From positions 124,001 to 188,000 of the forward strand of contig NZ_AYMU01000012.1 of assembly GCF_000633395.1 (NCBI RefSeq): DNA of 64,000 bases, in the 5' to 3' direction. Positions 26,348 to 35,718 of the stretch are shown piece by piece; the first letter of the stretch is position 1; every line of letters starts with the position of its first letter. The notes beneath the pieces were generated by a model, which made no database searches, was not told the origin of the DNA, and was given only the letters and a program-made list of their open reading frames with translations. This stretch comes from Pseudomonas sp. PH1b. Its GTDB lineage: Bacteria; Pseudomonadota; Gammaproteobacteria; Pseudomonadales; Pseudomonadaceae. Made by a program: the position numbers and the translations under genes.

Positions 26348-27376
26348 TTACTTCAAACGCGCCAGGCGCTCGGTGAGCAGGTCAAAGAAACCCTGAGCAT
26401 CGCCGTTCTCGACCCAGAACACGTTCTTTTCCTGCTTCAAGCCGTCATACCAGTCGACAATGGTCTGGCCAAAAGTAGGCCCTTCACGACTGTCGATTAC
26501 CATATTGGCCTGACGCCCGCTGAACAGCTCGGGCTTGAGCAGGTAGGCGATCACGGTCGCATCGTGCACTGGGCCGCCAGGAATGCCGTAGTGCTCCATG
26601 TCGCCCTTGACGTATTCATTGAGAATATCGCCCACCACCTTGCTGGCGTTGTTGTTCAACGCGGCAATCTTCTTCAGGCGCGCCTCGCTGGTCAGCACCT
26701 TGTGGGTCACGTCCAGCGGTAGGTAGGTCAACTTGACCCCGCTCTTGAGTACCACCTCCGCCGCCTGAGGGTCGGCGAACAGGTTGAACTCGGCCACCGG
26801 GGTGATATTGCCGCCGTTGAAATGCGCACCACCCATGACCACCACTTCCTTGATGCCCTGGGTAATGTCCGGCGCCTGGATCAGCGCCAGTGCCAGGTTG
26901 GTCTGCGGACCGAGCATGGCGATGGTGATGCTGTGGGGCTTGGCTGCGCGCAACGTGTCGATCAGGTAGTTGATCGCGCTGCCCTGGGCCAGTGGCGCCT
27001 TGGGCTCATGCACGGTCACACCGGAAATGCCTTCCTTGCCGTGGATGTTCTCGGCATAGATCGGCGTACGCAGCAGCGGTTTTGGCGCCCCGGCATAGAC
27101 CGGCACTTCTTCGCGCCCAGCCCATTCACGCGCCAACCGAGCGTTGCGCGATGTCTTGTCCAGGCGCACGTTGCCTGCCACGGTGGTCAAGGCCCGAATC
27201 TGCAACTCCTCGGGCGAGGCCAGGGCAAACAGCAGGGCCACCACATCATCGGCCCCCGGATCGGTGTCGATGATCAGATCGATTTTTTCCGCCGCCTGAG
27301 CGCCGGTAGCAGTGAGCAGAGACAAGAGCAACAGACTCCGAAACCAGTGATGAAACAGCTGAGCATAGCGGCGCAT
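26348..27376 (-). CDS. Exported inosine/uridine-preferring nucleoside hydrolase
   Basis: A 342-residue ribonucleoside hydrolase that splits nucleosides into base and ribose. The Ca-binding signature DTDPGADD is at 37-44, with HFNGGN and the late DATVIAYLLKP block also present. A Sec signal peptide (SLLLLSLLTATGAQA, cleavage near residue 29) sends it to the periplasm. AAGGAG upstream decides for the ATG at 27376. It is the last gene of the rbs operon, so it probably supplies ribose from external nucleosides to the RbsBAC transporter: a salvage route encoded as one unit (inference). Confidence 0.92.
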   Translation of the reverse strand: MRRYAQLFHHWFRSLLLLSLLTATGAQAAEKIDLIIDTDPGADDVVALLFALASPEELQIRALTTVAGNVRLDKTSRNARLAREWAGREEVPVYAGAPKPLLRTPIYAENIHGKEGISGVTVHEPKAPLAQGSAINYLIDTLRAAKPHSITIAMLGPQTNLALALIQAPDITQGIKEVVVMGGAHFNGGNITPVAEFNLFADPQAAEVVLKSGVKLTYLPLDVTHKVLTSEARLKKIAALNNNASKVVGDILNEYVKGDMEHYGIPGGPVHDATVIAYLLKPELFSGRQANMVIDSREGPTFGQTIVDWYDGLKQEKNVFWVENGDAQGFFDLLTERLARLK

Positions 27377-27418
27377 GGCGCACTCCTTGTGCAAGTTAAG
27401 GAAAAGCCTGAAAGCGGC

Positions 27419-27823
27419 CTAGAAGGTCACCCCGGCAATCAGGGCGATGTTGCAATACGGCTGGCACTCTCCCGTGCGAATCACCGCACGGGCCTGTCGA
27501 GTGAGCGCCTTGAAATCCTCGTGGCTCAAGAGCTGGCGTTGACCCAACTCGGCGCTGGCGGTCAAGGCTTCAAGGGCTGGCAGTGGTGTCGGTTGCTTGA
27601 GCAGAATTTCTTCGGCCAGCACATGGCGCTCCACCTGCATCTCGCTGAGCAGCACCTTGAGGGTGCCGAGAAAATCGGGAACGCCATGGGTCAGCGCCAG
27701 ATCGATCAACTCGACACCGGGCGGCACCGGCAGGCCGGCATCGCCAATCACCACGATATCGCCGTGCCCCAGGGAGGCCACCAGGCGTGACAGGGCAATG
27801 TTGAGCAAGGGTGTTTTCTTCAT
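27419..27823 (-). CDS. rbsD: D-ribose pyranase
   Basis: A 134-residue RbsD/FucU-family mutarotase that interconverts ribopyranose and ribofuranose, giving ribokinase the furanose form. The N-terminus LLNIALSRLVASLGHGDIVVIGDAGLPVP carries the catalytic His20, and YCNIALIAGVTF closes the protein as in the family. Its ATG overlaps the rbsK stop by four bases, indicating translational coupling. Confidence 0.96.
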   Translation of the reverse strand: MKKTPLLNIALSRLVASLGHGDIVVIGDAGLPVPPGVELIDLALTHGVPDFLGTLKVLLSEMQVERHVLAEEILLKQPTPLPALEALTASAELGQRQLLSHEDFKALTRQARAVIRTGECQPYCNIALIAGVTF

Positions 27824-28737
27824 GAGGGGACAAACGCCTGAACGTCGGATAACGAGGGAATGGAAGGCTGCGCACCAGCGCGCGTCACTGAGAGGGCGGC
27901 GGCGATCTGGCCAAAGCGAATGGCCTCGGCCTCGCTCCTGCCGTTCGCCAGGGCCGCGGCAAAACCTCCAACGAAGGTATCCCCGGCCGCCGTGGTATCG
28001 ATCGCCCTGACCTTGGGCGCCGGAAAGTGCTCGAAACTGCTGCCATTGGCAAACAATGAGCCTTGCGCACCCAGCGTGACGATGACCTTGCCGGCACCCG
28101 CCGCGATCAAGCGCCCGGCCGCCGCTTCGGCGCTCGCCAGGGAATCCACCGGCAATCCGCTGAGGGCCGATGCCTCGCTCTCGTTGGGAATCAGGTAGTC
28201 AATCGAGCTATACCACTCGACGGGCAGCGGGCCGCTGGCGGGCGCCGGGTTGAGAATCACCGTCTTGCCCAGTTCACGCCCGCGCTTGAGGGTGTAGCCC
28301 ACCGTTGCCAGTGGTACTTCAAGCTGGCAGATGATCACCTCGGCCTGCTGCAACACTGGATCAAAAGCCGCGACCGTCTCGGGAGCGAGCCGGCCATTGC
28401 CACCGGCGACGATGACGATTGCATTCTGACTGCTGTCATCCACCACGATCAGGGCCACGCCACTGGAACCCTCGACCACGCTCACCGCCTGGCAATCGAT
28501 CTGTTCGGCGAGCAAGGCATCGCGCAATTGCCCGCCATAAGCGTCATCGCCGACACAACCGACCATAGACACTTGCGCCCCCAGGCGCGCCGCCGCCACC
28601 GCCTGGTTGGCCCCCTTGCCGCCGGATACGGTGGCGAAAGACTTGCCGATCAGCGTCTCTCCCCCTCGAGGCAAGCGCTCGGCCCGAGTCACCAGGTCCA
28701 TGTTGAGGCTACCCACTACCACTACTTTTGCTGGCAT
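27820..28737 (-). CDS. rbsK: Ribokinase
   Basis: A 305-residue PfkB-family kinase making ribose-5-phosphate. It has the N-terminal GSLNMDLVTRAERLPRGGET signature, a GGKGANQAVAAARLGA substrate-binding stretch and the C-terminal anion-hole/catalytic motif DTTAAGDTFVGGFA with the catalytic Asp. Length is normal. It sits between rbsR and rbsD in the ribose operon. Confidence 0.97.
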   Translation of the reverse strand: MPAKVVVVGSLNMDLVTRAERLPRGGETLIGKSFATVSGGKGANQAVAAARLGAQVSMVGCVGDDAYGGQLRDALLAEQIDCQAVSVVEGSSGVALIVVDDSSQNAIVIVAGGNGRLAPETVAAFDPVLQQAEVIICQLEVPLATVGYTLKRGRELGKTVILNPAPASGPLPVEWYSSIDYLIPNESEASALSGLPVDSLASAEAAAGRLIAAGAGKVIVTLGAQGSLFANGSSFEHFPAPKVRAIDTTAAGDTFVGGFAAALANGRSEAEAIRFGQIAAALSVTRAGAQPSIPSLSDVQAFVPS

Positions 28738-28760
28738 ACATCATTACTCATCAATTCGGT

Positions 28761-29780
28761 TCAGCGGTATTCGGCAAAGGCGCCACTGAGCGGCGCTGTC
28801 GATTCCCGCAGGACAATATTCGGCGTGACGATTCGCTGGTCGACCGGCAGATCTCGGCTAGCGATCCGCCGCAACAACAACTCCGCCGCGGTCTCCCCCA
28901 ACTGCAGGATCGACTGGCCAACCGTGGTCAGTGCCGGGAAGACATAACGGCTCATGAGAATGTCGTCGAACCCGATCACTGAAAGTTCGCTGGGCACGCG
29001 AATGTTGCGTTCCGCCGCTGCCCGCAATACACCGATGCCCATCATGTCGTTCGCGGCGAAAATCGCGCTCGGCGGATCCCGTTCCAGCAACTGCGCCGCC
29101 GCACGGTAACCGCCGGTACTGCTGAAATCGCTCTCCAGGATGCGCCCCGCAGGCACCTCGACCCCCGCCTCTTGCAGCGCCTGGTGAAACCCGGCCAGAC
29201 GCATCTGCGCCACACTGGTGTTGGCCGGGCCACCAATACAGGCAATGTCCCGATGCCCCAGCTCAAGCAAGTGCCGGGTGGCCAGATAGGCGCCATGGTG
29301 GTGATCGATACGCACCAGGTCCGCATCCACCCCTTCCAGCCCACGGTCGACAATCACCATTGGCGTGCGCACACCGGCCAACCCCTGGGCCAGGCCGCTG
29401 TCTCCACCGGCAGAGGTCACGATCAGGCCGTCGATGCGCTTTTCCAGCAACACCCGCAGGTAGTTGCGCTGCTTCTGCGGGTTATCGTCGGAATTGCAGA
29501 GGATCACGCAGTAGCCGTTGCGCTCGCAGTAATCCTCAATTCCTCGGGCCAGCTCGGCAAAGTACGGGTTGAGGCTGTTGGGCACCAGCAAGCCGATGGT
29601 CGCCGTGGTCTTGGCCTTCAACGAACGCGCCACCGCGCTGGGCACATAGTCCAGTTGCTGGATCGCCGCCTCGACCTTGACCCGCACCTCTTCACTGACC
29701 GGACGCGTCTTGTTCAGCACATGGGACACCGTGGTGTAGGAAATCCCCGCCAGCGCCGCCACATCCTTGATTGTTGCCAT
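28761..29780 (-). CDS. rbsR: LacI-family ribose operon repressor
   Basis: A 339-residue LacI/GalR regulator. The N-terminal helix-turn-helix and hinge helix are MATIKDVAALAGISYTTVSH and PSAVARSLKAKTTATIGLLVPN (about residues 52-73), followed by a sugar-binding dimerisation domain. It presumably represses the rbs operon and is released by ribose. A perfect LacI-type palindrome (CGCAAACGTTTGCG) lies upstream of rbsB at 33456-33469. It is embedded in the operon it controls, three bases after rbsC. Confidence 0.95.
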   Translation of the reverse strand: MATIKDVAALAGISYTTVSHVLNKTRPVSEEVRVKVEAAIQQLDYVPSAVARSLKAKTTATIGLLVPNSLNPYFAELARGIEDYCERNGYCVILCNSDDNPQKQRNYLRVLLEKRIDGLIVTSAGGDSGLAQGLAGVRTPMVIVDRGLEGVDADLVRIDHHHGAYLATRHLLELGHRDIACIGGPANTSVAQMRLAGFHQALQEAGVEVPAGRILESDFSSTGGYRAAAQLLERDPPSAIFAANDMMGIGVLRAAAERNIRVPSELSVIGFDDILMSRYVFPALTTVGQSILQLGETAAELLLRRIASRDLPVDQRIVTPNIVLRESTAPLSGAFAEYR

Positions 29781-29783
29781 GAA

Positions 29784-30761
29784 TCAAACCCGCCGATTGG
29801 CGCGCTGGCTGCGATAGGTGTCCAGCACCACGGCAATCACGATGACTGCACCGGTGATGATGCGCTTGGTCGGCTCCGTTGCACCGATTTGCGCAAGGCC
29901 TGCAGCCAGCACGGAAATAATCAAGACGCCGAAGAAGGTACTGATCACCGAACCACGTCCGCCCATCAGGCTGGTGCCGCCGATCACCACCGCGGCGATG
30001 ACCTGCAGCTCCAGACCGGAGCCCGCATTCGGGTCTGCCGCTTCCAGGCGAGAAATTTGAAACAGCGCAGCAATGCCTGCCAGCAGCCCCATCAGGCTGA
30101 ACACCAGGATCTTGTAGGGCTTGGGATTGATCCCCGCCAGGCGCACCGCCTCTTCGTTGGTTCCGATGCCGATCAGATAGCGGCCGAACACGGTGCGGGT
30201 CAGCACCGCCTGAGCCAGGAAGATAATCAGCAGGGCAATGATAAACGACGGTGAAATGCCAAAGGCAATTGGATTCGACAACCAGGCAAAGGCATCCCCG
30301 ATATAGGCCGTGCGCGAGCCGGTCATCTGGTAGGCGACGCCACGGGCCATTTCCAGCACGCCCAGGGAAACGATGAACGACGGAATACGCCAGGCCACGG
30401 TGATCGAACCGGTGATGGTTCCGGCCAGCGCCGCGCAAGCCATGCCCAGCAGCGCCGCGGGCACCACGCTCCAACCCCAGCCGAGGATCGCCACACTGAC
30501 CGCCGAGGCGGCCAGGGCCAGTACCGAGCCCACCGACAGATCGATGCCACCGATGATCAGGACGAAAGTCATGCCCACTGCCAGCACCATCAGGTCGGGA
30601 ATCTGGTTGGCCAGGGTGCTGAAGGTGTCATAGGAGAGAAAATGGCTACTGAGCAGGGAGAACAGCACGATCATCGCCAACAGCGCGCCGGCCAATCCCA
30701 GGTATGTGCCAAGGCCGTAGTAATGGCCGCCGCGCTTGGCGCTCGCAGGTGCAGTTTTCAT
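29784..30761 (-). CDS. rbsC: Ribose ABC transporter permease
   Basis: A 325-residue inner-membrane permease of the sugar ABC importer family, with 8-10 hydrophobic segments and the conserved GGIDLSVGS stretch (about residues 70-78) plus the EAA-type cytoplasmic loop near GTNEEAVRLAGINPKPYK. It forms the ribose channel with RbsA. It overlaps the rbsA stop by four bases. Confidence 0.96.
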   Translation of the reverse strand: MKTAPASAKRGGHYYGLGTYLGLAGALLAMIVLFSLLSSHFLSYDTFSTLANQIPDLMVLAVGMTFVLIIGGIDLSVGSVLALAASAVSVAILGWGWSVVPAALLGMACAALAGTITGSITVAWRIPSFIVSLGVLEMARGVAYQMTGSRTAYIGDAFAWLSNPIAFGISPSFIIALLIIFLAQAVLTRTVFGRYLIGIGTNEEAVRLAGINPKPYKILVFSLMGLLAGIAALFQISRLEAADPNAGSGLELQVIAAVVIGGTSLMGGRGSVISTFFGVLIISVLAAGLAQIGATEPTKRIITGAVIVIAVVLDTYRSQRANRRV

Positions 30762-32311
30762 GAGGCATTCCTAGGCGCCGCTTCATTGAGCAGCGCATCT
30801 CGTTTTTGATAGCCGGCAAATGCGGCAGCCAGTAACTCGTCCTGGGTCCAGCTGTCGCGCTCGAAGGTCTCGATCAATTGCCCAGCGGAAAGCACCCCGA
30901 TGCGATCGCAGATCAGCATCAGCTCTCGCAGGTCGCTGGACACCACCACCAACGCCTTGCCCTGGCGAGTCAGCTCGCCCAACAGGCCATAGATGTCGAA
31001 CTTGGCACCGACATCGATGCCACGGGTCGGCTCGTCGAACAACAACACCGAACAGTCGCGCTCCAGCCAGCGGCCGATCACCACTTTCTGCTGATTGCCG
31101 CCGGACAGCTCGGACACCAGTTGCGCCGGGCTGGAACTGCGAATGCGCATGGCGTCGATCTGGCGCTGGGCCAATTGCCCTTCATCCTGGGGCCTGACCA
31201 GACCACCGCTGGAGATCGCCGGCATGTTGCCCAGGGCGATATTGGCGCTGATGGACTGCGTCAGCAGCAGCCCCTCGCCCTTGCGGTCCTCGGTGATCAA
31301 CGCAATACCATTGGCGACGGCGTCGACAGGAGAACGAATGCTCACCGGTCGCGCCGGCGTACCCAGGGCAATGCTGCCGCTGTCGGCAACATCAGCCCCG
31401 AAGATCAGCCGCAGAAGCTCGGTGCGCCCTGCCCCGATCAGCCCGGAAATCCCGAAAATCTCGCCGCTGCGCACCTCGAAGGACACATTGCGAACCTTGT
31501 CCGAGCGACTGAGATTGCTGACAGTCAACGCCGGGGCACCGATGTGGCGCTCACCCAAGTCGATGTGTTCGCCCAGCTCGCGACCCACCATCAGGTTCAC
31601 CAGCTGCTCGCTGTTGTAGTTGGCCATGGGCTCGACGCAGACCAGACAGCCGTCGCGCAGCACGGCAATGCGCTGGGCCACCCGGGCCAGCTCTTCCAGT
31701 CGATGGGAGATGTAGATGATCGACACACCACGGGCCTGCAGGCGAGTGATCTGCTCGAAGAGCATTTCCACCTCGCGGGAAGTGAGCATGGCGGTTGGCT
31801 CGTCGAGAATCAGCACGTGGCAATCGCCGATCAGGTTGCGGGCGATCTCCACCATCTGCTGGTGCCCAATGCCCAGTTCGCCCACCGGGGTGTCGGGGTC
31901 GATGGCATCCAGGCCGACCTGGGCCATGGCCTCGATCGCCGCCTTGCGCAGTTGCTTGCGACTGATCCAGCCGCCCGTGCTGGGTAGGTTGTCGAGGAAC
32001 AGGTTCTCGGCCACCGACAGTGTCGGCAGCAGGTTGAGCTCCTGCATCACCATGCGGATACCGGACTCCTCGGCCTGGGTCCGACTGCCCGGACGGTAGT
32101 CCTGGCCATTGAACTGCATGTGGCCAGTGGTGGGGCTGACCAGGCCACCGATGATCTTCGACAAGGTGCTCTTGCCGGCGCCGTTCTCACCGGTCAGCGC
32201 CAGCACTTCCCCGCGCATCAGCGTCAGGTCGATGCCGGTCAATACCGGTTGCACATAGGTTTTGCCGATGCCGCTGACCGAGAGGACAGCGTTCGCAGCG
32301 GAAACTGACAT
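30758..32311 (-). CDS. rbsA: Ribose ABC transporter ATP-binding protein
   Basis: A 517-residue double ABC ATPase. The first half has Walker A GENGAGKST and Walker B VLILDEPTAML. The second half has a degenerate P-loop region (GLIGAGRTEL), the signature LSGGNQQKV and LLFDEPTRGID. This tandem architecture is standard for ribose, xylose and galactose importers. It energises RbsC for ribose uptake and lies between rbsB and rbsC. Confidence 0.97.
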   Translation of the reverse strand: MSVSAANAVLSVSGIGKTYVQPVLTGIDLTLMRGEVLALTGENGAGKSTLSKIIGGLVSPTTGHMQFNGQDYRPGSRTQAEESGIRMVMQELNLLPTLSVAENLFLDNLPSTGGWISRKQLRKAAIEAMAQVGLDAIDPDTPVGELGIGHQQMVEIARNLIGDCHVLILDEPTAMLTSREVEMLFEQITRLQARGVSIIYISHRLEELARVAQRIAVLRDGCLVCVEPMANYNSEQLVNLMVGRELGEHIDLGERHIGAPALTVSNLSRSDKVRNVSFEVRSGEIFGISGLIGAGRTELLRLIFGADVADSGSIALGTPARPVSIRSPVDAVANGIALITEDRKGEGLLLTQSISANIALGNMPAISSGGLVRPQDEGQLAQRQIDAMRIRSSSPAQLVSELSGGNQQKVVIGRWLERDCSVLLFDEPTRGIDVGAKFDIYGLLGELTRQGKALVVVSSDLRELMLICDRIGVLSAGQLIETFERDSWTQDELLAAAFAGYQKRDALLNEAAPRNAS

Positions 32312-32368
32312 AGGAAAATCTCCATGCGCCCGCCCGGTCGGGCGAGCGCCGTTGTACCGCTGGAAAGA

Positions 32369-33325
32369 CTACTGGGTGACCAGCTCAACCGGAGTTTCGA
32401 TCACGCCATTGGTGCCGCTGTCGACCTTCTCGCCCTTGAGGATCTTCAGTGCCGTCTCGATGCCAAACACCGCTTGCTTGGCAGCGAACTGGTCGGCGGT
32501 AGCCAGGACCCGGCCATCCTTGAGCATCGGCTTGATGGCATTGATGTTGTCGTAGCCCACAACCTGCACCTTGCCAGCCTTGCCGGCAGCACGCACGGCG
32601 GAAACCGCACCCACGGCCATGCTGTCGTTGCCGGCCAGCAGCGCCTTGAGGTTCGGGTACTCACTGAGCATGGCCGCGGCCACACGGTTGCCCGCGTCGA
32701 TTTCCCAGTCGCCGGACTGCAGTGAAACCACCTTGATCTGCGCAGCCTCCATGGCATCCTTGAAGCCGGCGGTGCGCTGCTGCGCATTGGTGGTGGTGGA
32801 GACTCCTTCAATGATCCCCACCTCGTCGCCGGCCTTCAGCTGCTTGGCCAGGTATTCACCCACCAGACGCGCGCCCTTGCGGTTGTCCGGCCCCACGAAA
32901 GGCACGCTGATGTTCTTGCTTTTCAACACGCCGGGGTCGAGCTGGTTATCGATGTTGATGACCGTGATCCCGGCGTCCACCGCCTTCTTGATCACCGGCA
33001 CCATGGCTTTGGAGTCAGCCGGGGCAATCACCAGGGCGTTGACCTTGGAGACGATCATCTGCTCGACGATACGGATCTGGTTGGCGGTATCGGTTTCATC
33101 CTTGATGCCGTTGGACACCAGGTCGAAATCGGCGGAATGGTCTTTCTGATACGCCTTGGCGCCATCTTCCATGGTCAGGAAGAATTCGTTGGCCAGGGAC
33201 TTCATGACCAGGGCGACCTTGGGCTTTTGCGCCGTGTCGGCATGGGCCGAAGAGAGAGGAAGGGCAGCGGATGCGGCGGCCAGGACAGCAACAGCGAGCA
33301 GACGTCCAGCGAAGGGCAGCTTCAT
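32369..33325 (-). CDS. rbsB: Ribose-binding periplasmic protein
   Basis: A 318-residue periplasmic solute-binding protein of the ribose type, with a Sec signal peptide (LLAVAVLAAASAALPLSSAHA, cleavage near residue 29). The mature part has the LacI-like two-lobe fold (PKVALVMKSLANEFFLTMEDGAKAY near the start; later DNRKGARLVGEYLAK). It captures ribose for RbsAC and possibly chemotaxis. It is the first gene of the operon; the palindromic operator lies about 130 bases upstream of its ATG. Confidence 0.96.
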   Translation of the reverse strand: MKLPFAGRLLAVAVLAAASAALPLSSAHADTAQKPKVALVMKSLANEFFLTMEDGAKAYQKDHSADFDLVSNGIKDETDTANQIRIVEQMIVSKVNALVIAPADSKAMVPVIKKAVDAGITVINIDNQLDPGVLKSKNISVPFVGPDNRKGARLVGEYLAKQLKAGDEVGIIEGVSTTTNAQQRTAGFKDAMEAAQIKVVSLQSGDWEIDAGNRVAAAMLSEYPNLKALLAGNDSMAVGAVSAVRAAGKAGKVQVVGYDNINAIKPMLKDGRVLATADQFAAKQAVFGIETALKILKGEKVDSGTNGVIETPVELVTQ

Positions 33326-33455
33326 GAATTCACTCCGATCTTATGATTATTGTGAGCAGCGTTCGCACGGCAGGGTGAGCAGGTCGTCATCAGCATGGAT
33401 GAGAGGCCGCTGCCGCACCTTGGAAAGATAGACGATTGTCGTTATCCAAAGACCG

Positions 33456-33469
33456 CGCAAACGTTTGCG
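33456..33469. promoter_or_regulatory. RbsR operator (LacI-type palindrome)
   Basis: CGCAAACGTTTGCG, a perfect 14-bp palindrome with the central CG step typical of LacI/GalR operators, lies 131 bases upstream of the rbsB start. It is the only such site seen near the operon and is most likely bound by the rbsR product. Confidence 0.8.
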
Positions 33470-33607
33470 TAAAACGAACTATGCGAACCTCGCCAGAGTT
33501 TGTCAACGCCGATCAGAGTCTGGAAATAGAACAACGACAGGGGGCAAAACCCGGCTGTACGAGAAGAGGAAACTGTCCGCAGCGCAGTGTCGAACAGGTT
33601 CTGAGGG

Positions 33608-34057
33608 TCATGCGGTGGTGTTGACCAGACCACCCGAGGAGGAGTCCTTGGCCAGCTCCCGAACCAGATTGCCCGATACCTCTGCCAGGGCACCGTTGGT
33701 TTGGGCGATCTGCCCTTGAAGCCCCATGACCACGGTCTGCTTGGCTTCAGGGGTCGGATAGTCGGCGGCCTGGGCGGCAGCCAGTTGCTGTTGCTGCTGC
33801 TTGAGCTGCTCCTGCAACTCTTGCATGCGCTTGAGCAGCATCTTGACGACGATACTCTGATTATCTCCACCCGAGTCTGCGGCTTCGGACTTTTCGGACT
33901 GCTTGCTGGAACCAACCCGGAGGGGGCCCGACTCATCAGTGCCCAGCGCCGTGGACGCCTCCTCGGCAGTGGCGTTACTCAATGCATCAATGGTCGCCGG
34001 CGACTTGCCATTGATCAAAATCGCTCCTGCGCCAGGAAATCCGACCGACAGAGACAT
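33608..34057 (-). CDS. Hypothetical protein with Gln-rich coiled coil
   Basis: A 149-residue soluble protein beginning MSLSVGFPGAGAILINGKSP. The middle (MLLKRMQELQEQLKQQQQQL, about residues 75-94) is a Gln-rich coiled coil. The C-terminus has a stretch resembling GLQGQIAQTNGALAEVSGNL. No signal peptide or known domain; this looks like a Pseudomonas-specific conserved protein. TCAGGAG upstream supports the ATG at 34057, although the frame stays open further upstream. Function unknown. Confidence 0.7.
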   Translation of the reverse strand: MSLSVGFPGAGAILINGKSPATIDALSNATAEEASTALGTDESGPLRVGSSKQSEKSEAADSGGDNQSIVVKMLLKRMQELQEQLKQQQQQLAAAQAADYPTPEAKQTVVMGLQGQIAQTNGALAEVSGNLVRELAKDSSSGGLVNTTA

Positions 34058-34242
34058 ATGAACTCCTGAAAAAAAAGATCCTGTCGGGTCATCGACCATC
34101 TCGCGACATTCTTTAATGACGCCCACCTGTCCCCTTGTGCCGAACCACTGACGGGCATTTTCGGATTGCCGAACACCCACCCGCAAAACGTTCGGAAACC
34201 CGGACGCACGTCACTCCATTGCCGCTAAAAATACAAATAAAA

Positions 34243-34256
34243 TTGATATAAATCAG
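34243..34256. promoter_or_regulatory. Anr/FNR-like box upstream of ansB
   Basis: TTGATATAAATCAG matches the Anr/FNR consensus TTGAT-N4-ATCAA with one mismatch in the last base. It lies in the AT-rich promoter region about 142 bases before the ansB start. E. coli ansB is FNR-activated, so oxygen-limited induction is plausible. The rest of the 340-base gap holds no gene. Confidence 0.5.
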
Positions 34257-34397
34257 TAACTTAAAATACTTATCAGGCCAAGGTAGCGCTGGTACAGATC
34301 CTGCTCAATCCTCGCTGCCCCGCCGCATCCAGATCTGCAGCCGGGGTGTTTCTAGATGAACCTGCATCAGCACCGTCTCACTACTAGAGAGAAAATA

Positions 34398-35486
34398 ATG
34401 AAATCTGCCTTCAAAACTTTCGTCCCGGGCGCTTTGGCCCTCCTTCTGCTTCTGCCTGCGGCAGCACACGCCAAAGAAGCTGAAACTCAACAGAAACTCG
34501 CTAACGTCGTAGTGCTCGCCACCGGCGGCACCATTGCCGGCGCCGGCGCCAGTGCGGCCAACAGCGCGACCTATCAAGCGGCCAAGGTCGGCATCGAACA
34601 ACTGATCGCCGGCATCCCCGAGCTGAACCAACTGGCCAACGTGCGTGGCGAGCAGGTCATGCAGATTGCCTCGGAAAGCATCACCAACGAAAACTTGCTG
34701 CAATTGGGTCGTCGCGTTGCCGAACTGGCCGACAGCAAGGACGTCGATGGGATTGTCATCACCCACGGCACCGACACCCTGGAAGAAACCGCCTACTTCC
34801 TCAACCTGGTGGAAAAGACCGACAAGCCCATCGTAGTGGTCGGCTCCATGCGCCCAGGCACCGCCATGTCGGCTGACGGCATGCTCAACCTGTACAACGC
34901 CGTGGCCGTGGCTGGCAGCAAGAACGCCCGCGGCAAAGGCGTGCTGGTGACCATGAACGACGAGATCCAGTCTGGCCGCGATGTAAGCAAGATGATCAAC
35001 ATCAAGACCGAAGCCTTCAAGAGCCCCTGGGGCCCGCTGGGCATGGTGGTGGAAGGCAAATCCTACTGGTTCCGCCTGCCAGCCAAGCGCCACACCATGG
35101 ATTCGGAATTCGACATCAAGAACATCAAGAGCCTGCCTGACGTAGAAATCGCCTACGGCTACGGCAACGTCGATGACACCGCCTACAAGGCCCTGGCTCA
35201 AGCCGGCGCCAAGGCCATCATCCACGCCGGCACCGGCAACGGCTCGGTGTCCTCTCGCGTAGTGCCGGCCCTGCAGGAACTGCGCAAGAACGGCGTACAG
35301 ATCATTCGCTCTTCCCACGTCAACGCCGGCGGTTTCGTCCTGCGCAACGCCGAGCAGCCTGACGACAAGAACGACTGGGTCGTAGCACACGACCTGAACC
35401 CGCAAAAAGCCCGCATCCTGGCCATGGTCGCTCTGACCAAGACCCAGGACAGCAAAGAACTGCAGCGCATGTTCTGGGAATACTGA
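34398..35486 (+). CDS. ansB: Periplasmic glutaminase-asparaginase (type II)
   Basis: A 362-residue type II L-asparaginase/glutaminase, hydrolysing Asn and Gln to Asp/Glu and ammonia in the periplasm. A signal peptide (FVPGALALLLLLPAAAHA) is cleaved near residue 25. The catalytic Thr motif TGGTIAG is at 42-48, and the second signature HGTDTLEET follows about 90 residues later. ATG 34398 gives a normal signal peptide; an upstream frame start at 34356 would disrupt it. AGAGAG precedes the start, and an Anr-like box lies in the promoter region. Confidence 0.96.
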   Translation: MKSAFKTFVPGALALLLLLPAAAHAKEAETQQKLANVVVLATGGTIAGAGASAANSATYQAAKVGIEQLIAGIPELNQLANVRGEQVMQIASESITNENLLQLGRRVAELADSKDVDGIVITHGTDTLEETAYFLNLVEKTDKPIVVVGSMRPGTAMSADGMLNLYNAVAVAGSKNARGKGVLVTMNDEIQSGRDVSKMINIKTEAFKSPWGPLGMVVEGKSYWFRLPAKRHTMDSEFDIKNIKSLPDVEIAYGYGNVDDTAYKALAQAGAKAIIHAGTGNGSVSSRVVPALQELRKNGVQIIRSSHVNAGGFVLRNAEQPDDKNDWVVAHDLNPQKARILAMVALTKTQDSKELQRMFWEY

Positions 35487-35684
35487 TGGCCCCCGCTCGA
35501 CCGGATCCGGTCGGGCACGCTCCAGACCACTCGCCCGCCCGGGCGGGTGGCTCCAGCCCCCCATGCCGGAGTCCGGCATCCCTCCCGTAAAAATATCTGC
35601 GTGTGCAGCGAGACAAATGCACAAAGTGTTGTCAGAGGAACTTCTTGAATTATAAGCAGTTGCGAAATGTCCTACAGTTAAATA

Positions 35685-35700
35685 CTGTATGCACGTACAG
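35685..35700. promoter_or_regulatory. SOS box (LexA site)
   Basis: CTGTATGCACGTACAG is a perfect CTGT-N8-ACAG LexA site. It is extended by TA on the left, and it overlaps a plausible -10 (TACTGT) with TTGCGA 17 bp upstream. It sits 18 bases before the GTG of the DUF1654 gene, so that gene and endA are probably DNA-damage inducible. Confidence 0.8.
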
Positions 35701-35718
35701 CTTATTAAGGATTGTTCC

